Positions 53,466-58,994 of a stretch of 64,000 bases of DNA are shown here, in pieces (the stretch's first letter is position 1; each line of letters begins with the position of its first letter). A program made the translations under genes and the position numbers. Source of the stretch: Amphritea balenae (GTDB lineage Bacteria > Pseudomonadota > Gammaproteobacteria > Pseudomonadales > Balneatricaceae); the NCBI RefSeq assembly GCF_003858655.1, contig NZ_RQXV01000002.1, forward strand, positions 124,001 through 188,000. The letters run 5' to 3'. A model generated the notes under the pieces. It saw only the letters and a list, made by a program, of their open reading frames with translations, did not search any database and had not been told where the DNA came from.

Positions 53466-53749
53466 TAATCCTCGTCAGACTGTAATCGGGCCTCAGCAGC
53501 TTTTTGGAGAATATTTTCTCTATAGCTCTCTTTCATTTGCTCGGCAAGCGACTCAACAATGGGGTTATCGACGTACGGTTCAATACGACTATCAATCATT
53601 CGGTCAACTGACTGAATAGCACCTTCAATACTTGCAGGTTCGTGAGGATCAAAGTTCACGACGCCCAACTCGCCATCCAGTTCATTCAATGCTTGCTCTG
53701 CCTGTTTTAGCTCATTTTGTAGCTTGTCTAGGCCGGTAATTTTAAGCAT
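53465..53749 (-). CDS. Small coiled-coil partner of the TIR protein
   Basis: A 94-aa acidic protein, helical with a likely coiled coil at residues 5-28 (LDKLQNELKQAEQALNELD). The opening MLKITGLDKLQNELKQ recalls phage HK97 gp10-like proteins, but the protein is too short and the rest does not match. GGAGGGA precedes the ATG. It is the first gene of the TIR operon and could be a sensor or regulator. Confidence 0.65.
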   Translation of the reverse strand: MLKITGLDKLQNELKQAEQALNELDGELGVVNFDPHEPASIEGAIQSVDRMIDSRIEPYVDNPIVESLAEQMKESYRENILQKAAEARLQSDED

Positions 53750-53812
53750 GGCTCCCTCCTGTTTATGATGTGTCAGTGCTACTTTTTTGCTTTAACAACT
53801 TTAATATTGCAC

Positions 53813-53857
53813 CCTTGCAAGGTACGAAAGCTTGCAAGCTTTGCTACCTTTGTAAGG
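53813..53857. repeat. 45-bp near-perfect palindrome beside the TIR cassette
   Basis: Arms CCTTGCAAGGTACGAAAGCTTG and its partner meet at 53834/53835; the inner eight pairs are perfect, with two central mismatches and one bulge further out. A T-run follows on the plus strand. It lies 17 bp outside the cassette edge. Confidence 0.6.
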
Positions 53858-54036
53858 TTTTTCTTAATCAGGAGAGATACCGGAAGGGGTAACTGCTTTC
53901 TCATCCAATGAGCTCAAAGTTTGGTCAACTCTGTACAGCGTATCAGTCGATATTGAACCAAACAGAAAACCAACGCAACTTCCTTTCAGCGTTAATTCCC
54001 TGACTTATAACAAGAAAATCAATAAGAAGGCTCTTA

Positions 54037-54133
54037 TCTAGCTAGCGAAGCGATCTAGCCACTAGCAAGTTGCGTAGCAACGTCTAGCGAGCTGAACTTG
54101 TTCAGCGGTCTGCCTTTTGAGCGTTCCGCTCAA
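54037..54133. repeat. CTAG-bounded REP-like element with DinB 3' hairpin
   Basis: Three CTAG-spaced hairpins (GCGAAGC; GTTGC-GTA-GCAAC; GCTGAAC-TT-GTTCAGC), then GCGGTCTG and TTGAGCG-TTC-CGCTCAA. The last hairpin is formed from the end of the DinB coding region. Confidence 0.68.
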
Positions 54134-54626
54134 TAACCTGGGGAAGCCAGATCAGGTCCGTTACCCCATAATCTACCCCCAGCTGCGAAAGCAGGGTAGT
54201 GATCTGGCCCCGGTGATGGGTTTGGTGATTGAAGAAGTGGGTGATCGCCAGCCACATCTCGTAGCTGCGGGTAGCTGGATCGACGATGCTTTGATATTGC
54301 AGTTTACTGAGCAGTTCGGCTTCGGTGAGGGCTGCGACCCAATTGATTATCTGCTGGTCGGTTTTCTGCCGGACCTGCTTCAGTTCGTTGAAGTCCTTAA
54401 AAAGCTCCTGGTCTAAGCCGGCTACAGCAAAAGGCTCACCGGTAAAACGTCCCAGCCAGATCTTATCGCCCAGCAGGAGATGGTTGAGTGCACCATGAAT
54501 CGATTTGAAGAAACCACCCATATCCTGCTTGCGCTGCTCATCGGTCAGGCTTTCGCAAGCATCGTAGATCTTAGTATTCATCCACTGGTTATAAGCCGCT
54601 AAATCCTGTACTTGTTGAGAGTGCAT
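54102..54626 (-). CDS. DinB-family protein
   Basis: A 174-aa four-helix-bundle protein of the DinB/YfiT superfamily. The metal-binding histidines are in IHGALNHLLLGDKIWLGRF and THFFNHQTHHRGQITTLLSQLG. Members act as thiol- or metal-dependent enzymes of largely unknown substrate. It is a single gene between the REP-like element and the cold-shock gene. Confidence 0.87.
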   Translation of the reverse strand: MHSQQVQDLAAYNQWMNTKIYDACESLTDEQRKQDMGGFFKSIHGALNHLLLGDKIWLGRFTGEPFAVAGLDQELFKDFNELKQVRQKTDQQIINWVAALTEAELLSKLQYQSIVDPATRSYEMWLAITHFFNHQTHHRGQITTLLSQLGVDYGVTDLIWLPQVIERNAQKADR

Positions 54627-54740
54627 CTAAATTCCATCTAATAAGTATTCAACAGTGGTAACCTATCTTACAGCGTCGAGACCATTATTGATCGATGAAG
54701 GTACTAAAGAAGGCTCTGATGTATTTTGCAGTCTGGCGCT

Positions 54741-55358
54741 CTATCTGAGCATTGCAATAAAGCTATCGACAGTAGCAGCGCCGTCAGGTGTAAGTGCCCA
54801 GATAAAGGCACCACAATTCACCAGAACAGTGACCCAGAAAACTGACTGGAAAGATTGTTTTGTCGTTTTATGGCGTAGCTGTTGTTGCGCGACCAGAGCG
54901 CCTGGCCAGCCTCCGACAACCGATAACAGGTGAAGAGTGCTTTCCTGGGTTCGCCAGTTGCCTTTTTGTGCCGCTGATTTATCGATTGCATACATAATGA
55001 AGCTGAACAGGCTTGCGCCAAAGTAGAGAATCAGAATTATCACGGGTACTTTTGCTGTGATAACAGCAAGGCCGACGAAGATAAGAAAGAAAATTGCGAT
55101 ATACGTTGAGTAAATAGGCCTGGATGTATTGCGTCTGGCTGGTTGCCGATCACCTGCTAAGAGTGCTTTTTTAGCGCAGGGACGCCCTTGCTTGTCGCTG
55201 GATAAACTGTAGGTGATCAGTTCGCCTACGGCGGGGCGGCGGGTGCGGTGACTTAACGCCTTAACATGTATGAAAACAGATTTACCACCGGAGCAGGGTT
55301 CAATAAATCCAAATCCCTTGTCGTCGTTCCAGGACGTTATTTTTCCTTTGATGCGCAT
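54741..55358 (-). CDS. Cold-shock domain-DUF1294 membrane protein
   Basis: A 205-aa fusion. Residues 1-68 are a cold-shock RNA-binding fold (MRIKGKITSWNDDKGFGFIE, SVFIHVKALS). Residues 85-205 form the DUF1294 membrane part, with about four helices and the motif FIMYAIDKSAAQKGNWRTQESTLHLLSVVGGWPGALVAQQQLRHKT. Common in gammaproteobacteria; function unknown. Single gene. Confidence 0.9.
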   Translation of the reverse strand: MRIKGKITSWNDDKGFGFIEPCSGGKSVFIHVKALSHRTRRPAVGELITYSLSSDKQGRPCAKKALLAGDRQPARRNTSRPIYSTYIAIFFLIFVGLAVITAKVPVIILILYFGASLFSFIMYAIDKSAAQKGNWRTQESTLHLLSVVGGWPGALVAQQQLRHKTTKQSFQSVFWVTVLVNCGAFIWALTPDGAATVDSFIAMLR

Positions 55359-55484
55359 TATGAATGCTTTCCTTTTCGCTCATATCTAAAGCATATATTC
55401 TGCATCAACTCTTGGCGTTGGCGGTAGTTTTTTCTAGCAAGGAAAGCGAAACTTTCCGTCTAATCACCAACAAACGACTCAGCC

Positions 55485-55541
55485 ACGTCTAGCTAGCTAA
55501 AGTTGTTCAGCGGTCTGATTCATTAGCCGGAGGCTAATGAA
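55485..55541. repeat. REP-like element with 3' hairpin of the 59-aa gene
   Basis: ACGTCTAGC, TAGCTAAAG, TTGTTCAGCGGTCTG, then TTCATTAGCC, loop GGA, GGCTAATGAA. The first 33 bases align with 54080-54112 with only a few differences. The hairpin includes the stop codon of the 59-aa gene. Confidence 0.68.
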
Positions 55542-55713
55542 TATTGTCATCTGTTAGACTTTCTTCATTGACGATAAGCACACCGAATCTGTGATCAAGG
55601 TACTCTTCCAGTTCCCATATAGTTTTGAAGGTTTTGGACTCGTCGTTGTACATGACGATCAGCGTGTCGCAATCCCATCCCAACAGGTTTTCATTTAATC
55701 GTAATAGCTGCAT
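55534..55713 (-). CDS. Small 59-aa protein, unknown
   Basis: A short gene that reads MQLLRLNENLLGWDCDTLIV, then MYNDESKTFKTIWELEEYLD, then HRFGVLIVNEESLTDDNIH. The SD is excellent (AAGGGGG six bases before the ATG), codon choice is protein-like, and the predicted fold is alternating strand-helix-strand. No family recognised. It may be regulated from the 200-bp gap toward the permease gene. Confidence 0.7.
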   Translation of the reverse strand: MQLLRLNENLLGWDCDTLIVMYNDESKTFKTIWELEEYLDHRFGVLIVNEESLTDDNIH

Positions 55714-55916
55714 AGCAACCCCCTTAGCTTTTTCTGATTTTTTGCTTTTAATTGCAGGTAACTAAAGATTAGCAGATCTGTTTTGGGGGCTACGTTGAAG
55801 ATATTTCGTGGTGATATTTCGGTTTTTGACTATGGGCCGGTCGTTGGCAACCCGGCCCATATTTCTGTTGCTAGCCCTGTTGATATCCTTTTTGATAGTT
55901 CTGATCGATAAACCAG

Positions 55917-56966
55917 CTAAAAGAACAGATTAAACAAGTAGCCCGCCAGCATTGCCATGCTAAATATGACTGTCAGGAAAGCGATGATCATTGGGGTTTT
56001 GAACATTGAGCGTAGCAGTATGACTTCGGTCAGGCTTGCCCCTGCGCTACCGATAATCAGTGCCATAACGGCACCCATTCCCATGCCTTTTGCCGCAAGG
56101 GCCGCTGAAAGAGGAATGACCGCTTCTGCCCTGATATACAGTGGTACTCCGATAATGGCAGCAACAGGAATTGCCAGTGGATTATCGCTGCCAGTGTAGG
56201 TTGCAATGAGATCGGCAGGGATGAAGCCGTAAGTAAAGGCACCAATAGCGATACCCAGTAACAGATAAGGCAACACCTTAGTAAATTGACTCCAGGTTTC
56301 TTGCCAGATTCTGTTCCAACGGTTTTCGGTAACGATTTTCAGAGAGGCTGCTCCGGCACAACTATTGGGCAGAGAGGTTGCTTCTACTGAGCCGCAGATA
56401 GTAGCCTCTGTTTTTTCAGCGTTACTGTTAGTAGGGCATGTAGTAGGGAATGCTGTCATGTTTTGCGGTTTTGTCTGTGAATTACCAGAACAGCCGGTGG
56501 GCGGATTATCGCCCAGTATTTCCGGGCGAATATGTTGAGCGAAGTTAAATCGTTCCAGCAGATAACCGGCGCTGATAGAGACGGTTAGCGCGATAAGTGC
56601 GTAGGACAGAGTGACTTGCAGGCCAAAGGTTGCCAGGAACAGTCCGATAATAATCGGATTCAACAGAGGGGATGTAAACAGGAAAGTTATCGTCGGACCG
56701 AATCCTGCACGAGCCTTCAACAAACCTGTTAGCATCGGAATAGTTGAGCAGCTGCAAAACGGCGTAACGCCGCCTAAGATGGCGGCAGATAGGTAACCTT
56801 TACCGCTTTTAGAGCTGAGTATCCGCTGGATTTTATCTGCTGGCATAAACTCCTGAATAACACCCACAATAAAGCTGATTAGCAGGAACAGAGTGGTTAG
56901 CTCTACCCCGAGAAAAATGAACATGCCTAATGTATCTTCAAGCATCGTTAGTAGCTGATCTGACAC
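55917..56966 (-). CDS. ArsP/DUF318-type membrane permease
   Basis: A 349-aa integral membrane protein with eight or more helices in two halves. The family signature GGVTPFCSCSTIPMLTGLLKARAGFGPTITFLFTSPLLNP is at about residue 60 and its second-half partner at GVPLYIRAEAVIPLSAALAAKG. A cysteine-rich cytoplasmic loop (residues 150-200) suggests thiophilic metal or organoarsenical handling; members export methylarsenicals or divalent metals. It is divergent from an ArsR regulator, with shared duplicated operators. Confidence 0.87.
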   Translation of the reverse strand: MSDQLLTMLEDTLGMFIFLGVELTTLFLLISFIVGVIQEFMPADKIQRILSSKSGKGYLSAAILGGVTPFCSCSTIPMLTGLLKARAGFGPTITFLFTSPLLNPIIIGLFLATFGLQVTLSYALIALTVSISAGYLLERFNFAQHIRPEILGDNPPTGCSGNSQTKPQNMTAFPTTCPTNSNAEKTEATICGSVEATSLPNSCAGAASLKIVTENRWNRIWQETWSQFTKVLPYLLLGIAIGAFTYGFIPADLIATYTGSDNPLAIPVAAIIGVPLYIRAEAVIPLSAALAAKGMGMGAVMALIIGSAGASLTEVILLRSMFKTPMIIAFLTVIFSMAMLAGYLFNLFF

Positions 56967-56977
56967 TTTATATTCCT

Positions 56978-57054
56978 ATATTTCTAAGATTATCGAAACA
57001 TTATGAATTAGCATTATTTGTTACGTCAAGATATTTCTAGTAATATCGAAATAT
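56978..57054. promoter_or_regulatory. Duplicated ArsR-type operator
   Basis: Two copies of ATATTTCTA-N4-TATCGAAA (56978-56998 and 57031-57051), start to start 53 bp apart, lie in the permease/arsR divergent region. Each is an imperfect inverted repeat (ATATTTC ... GAAATAT in the second). One copy is close to each start codon. Confidence 0.65.
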
Positions 57055-57074
57055 ATATTGATCAGGGCAATATC

Positions 57075-57374
57075 ATGAAGTTAGAAATGGCTGCTAAAAG
57101 GCTCGCTGAACTGGGCCATGAAACCCGGCTTAAAATATTTCGTTATCTGGTTAAAGGGGGGCATCAGGGGGTGCCGGTGGGGGAGATTCAGTCGGCACTT
57201 GATGTTCCAGGCTCAACATTATCCCATCATATTACCCGGCTGGTTTCAGTCGGGCTGGTCGAACAGCGCCGGGAAGGGCGGACTCTGTATTGTGTACCGC
57301 AGTACGATGAGTTGCACGGACTGATCGATTTTCTACAGGAAGAGTGCTGCGTCAATGAGAACAACCCTTCTTAG
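57075..57374 (+). CDS. ArsR-family metal-responsive repressor
   Basis: A 99-aa winged-helix repressor: AAKRLAELGHETRLKIFRYLVKGG, VPVGEIQSALDVPGSTLSHHITRLVSVGLVEQRREGRTLYCVP. A CC pair near the end (EECCVNEN) could bind metal or arsenical; the classical ELCVCDL box is replaced by GVPVGEI, so the sensing site differs from ArsR of E. coli. AGGG precedes the ATG at 57075; the frame extends to a TTG at 57018. Divergent from the permease it probably controls. Confidence 0.9.
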   Translation: MKLEMAAKRLAELGHETRLKIFRYLVKGGHQGVPVGEIQSALDVPGSTLSHHITRLVSVGLVEQRREGRTLYCVPQYDELHGLIDFLQEECCVNENNPS

Positions 57375-57474
57375 AATTGACCGGGTTGCTGGATAAGTCG
57401 CTGATAGTGTTTTGACAGGCTTAGAGAAAAGGCTGCTATGAAGCTTGTCAACAAAATGCAAAGGAGTGAACGGA

Positions 57475-58443
57475 ATGTCAGGAATTAGGATTAATCGCTT
57501 TGCCGGGTTGCTGCCCAGTCTGCTGCTAAGCCTGTTTATAGTAGGTCTGTTTATAGCAGGTCTGCTTATGACTAGAGTCACACAAGCCAAACCGCTGCAG
57601 TTGACCGAGGTAGCGCCTGATGTCTATGCGTTGATCGGGCCGATGGAGCAACGCTCGGCGCAGAATCTGGCGAATAATGCTAATTTCGGATTTATTGTCA
57701 CTCATGATTCTGTTTTGTTGATCGACAGTGGCGGTACTTTACTGGGTGCCGGGGATATTGAAAGCCACATCCGCACAGTAACCGATAAACCGATTCAATT
57801 GGTGATTAACACAGGCGGTCAGGATCATCGTTGGTTTGGTAATCGCTACTTTGCCGAGCAAGGAATCAGAACACTGACATCCGTTAAAACTCAGGCAGAC
57901 CAGAATGCGAGGCGCAATAGTCAAATTGAATCGACCTCAGCTTTGACCGCGGCGAGCTGGGCAGGCACTGATCCTCAGCCGGCAACTGCCGTTGTTTCTG
58001 AAACTACTGAACTCACAATCGGAGGACTACAAATTGAGTTGATCCCGGTAGGCCCGGCCCATACCGGTGGTGAAACCCTGGTTTGGTTACCTGAGCATAA
58101 AGTACTGTTCAGCGGGGACCTGGTTTATACCGGGCGTATGTTGGGCATAGGCCCTCAGTCACAGCACCGGGACTGGATCGCCGCCTTTGACACAATTCGT
58201 CAGCTGGCACCGCAAGTTATAGTACCTGGTCACGGTCAGCCGACCGATCTGTCTGGTGCAGAAAAAGATACCTATGATTATCTGGTTTTCTTAAGGTCTG
58301 AGGTGGGGCGGTTGATCGATGCAGGTGAAGAGATGAGTGCGGTTAGCCGTATCGATCAAAGCCGTTTCAGTTATCTTGAGGTGTATGAGCAGATTCATGG
58401 CCGTAACGCCCAGCAGGTATTTGAACAGATGGAGTGGGAGTAA
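57475..58443 (+). CDS. Metallo-beta-lactamase-fold protein with altered metal motif
   Basis: A 322-aa exported protein; a hydrophobic N-terminal segment (LLPSLLLSLFIVGLFIAGLL) serves as signal or anchor. The MBL core is clear (IVTHDSVLLIDSGGTLLGA, GPAHTGGETLVWLPEHKVLFSGDLVY, VIVPGHGQPTDL), but the HxHxDH motif is replaced by NTGGQDHRWFGN, keeping only the DH. It resembles the quinoprotein-linked MBL group. AAGGAG before the ATG at 57475 decides the start; the frame is open to 57445. Confidence 0.83.
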   Translation: MSGIRINRFAGLLPSLLLSLFIVGLFIAGLLMTRVTQAKPLQLTEVAPDVYALIGPMEQRSAQNLANNANFGFIVTHDSVLLIDSGGTLLGAGDIESHIRTVTDKPIQLVINTGGQDHRWFGNRYFAEQGIRTLTSVKTQADQNARRNSQIESTSALTAASWAGTDPQPATAVVSETTELTIGGLQIELIPVGPAHTGGETLVWLPEHKVLFSGDLVYTGRMLGIGPQSQHRDWIAAFDTIRQLAPQVIVPGHGQPTDLSGAEKDTYDYLVFLRSEVGRLIDAGEEMSAVSRIDQSRFSYLEVYEQIHGRNAQQVFEQMEWE

Positions 58444-58524
58444 TCGGTGACTGCCTGCTTCAGCTGAGTTTTCTATACTGCATAGCACAAGGTTGAATAT
58501 CATCCTACTCGAGAGATGACTGCT

Positions 58525-58926
58525 ATGCCCCGCCTTACACATATAGCCCTTCATGTGGCTGATCTGCAGGCCTGTATAGGTTTCTATTCTGATTACTGCC
58601 GGATGGCAGTGATTCACCATCGGGATACTCCGGGCCACAAAGTTGTCTGGATGGCCGAGCCGGGCCGGGAGAAGGACCTGATTATAGTGTTACTGGAAGG
58701 TGGACCTGAACGGCCAATGCTGGAAAATGACTACAGTCATCTTGGCTTTGCAATGACCAGTAAAGCTGAGGTGGACCGAGTTGCCAGACAGGCTGAGTTG
58801 AACGGAGACCTGATCTGGCCACCGGTGCAGGAGGCTTATCCGGTTGGCTATTACTGCGGTCTGAGAGATCCGAATGGTAATTATGTCGAGTTTAGTTACG
58901 GTCAGCCGCTGGGGCCGGGGGCATGA
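58525..58926 (+). CDS. VOC/glyoxalase-family protein
   Basis: A 133-aa protein of the vicinal-oxygen-chelate fold: RLTHIALHVADLQACIGFYSDYC at the start, DYSHLGFAMTSKAEVDRVA in the middle and YCGLRDPNGNYVEFSYGQPLG at the end. Metal ligands His (ALHV), His (SHLGF) and Glu (VEFSY) are plausible. It resembles lactoylglutathione lyase, but the substrate is undetermined. GAGAG nine bases before the ATG at 58525 favours this start over 58516. Confidence 0.83.
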   Translation: MPRLTHIALHVADLQACIGFYSDYCRMAVIHHRDTPGHKVVWMAEPGREKDLIIVLLEGGPERPMLENDYSHLGFAMTSKAEVDRVARQAELNGDLIWPPVQEAYPVGYYCGLRDPNGNYVEFSYGQPLGPGA

Positions 58927-58994
58927 GGCCGGGGCTGAATTGCTGAGCTAATGTCGCTGAGCTTATGTTTCTGAGCTTGTGTGATAATCTCTGC

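Larger units (their letters stand above)
52417..53796 (-). mobile_element. Solitary integron cassette carrying the TIR operon
   Basis: Right edge: GTTAAAGCA on the minus strand at 53788-53796. This is exactly complementary, over nine bases, to TGCTTTAAC, the start of attC site F at 52457-52465. Both genes of the operon lie between, so the unit has the form of a two-gene cassette of about 1.38 kb, some 17 kb from the main array. Confidence 0.65.

Noticed and set aside
752-55881. A 15-base exact repeat, GTTGCTAGCCCTGTT, at 752 and 55867
   Set aside because: In 64 kb on both strands a few exact 15-mers are expected by chance; the flanks do not align.
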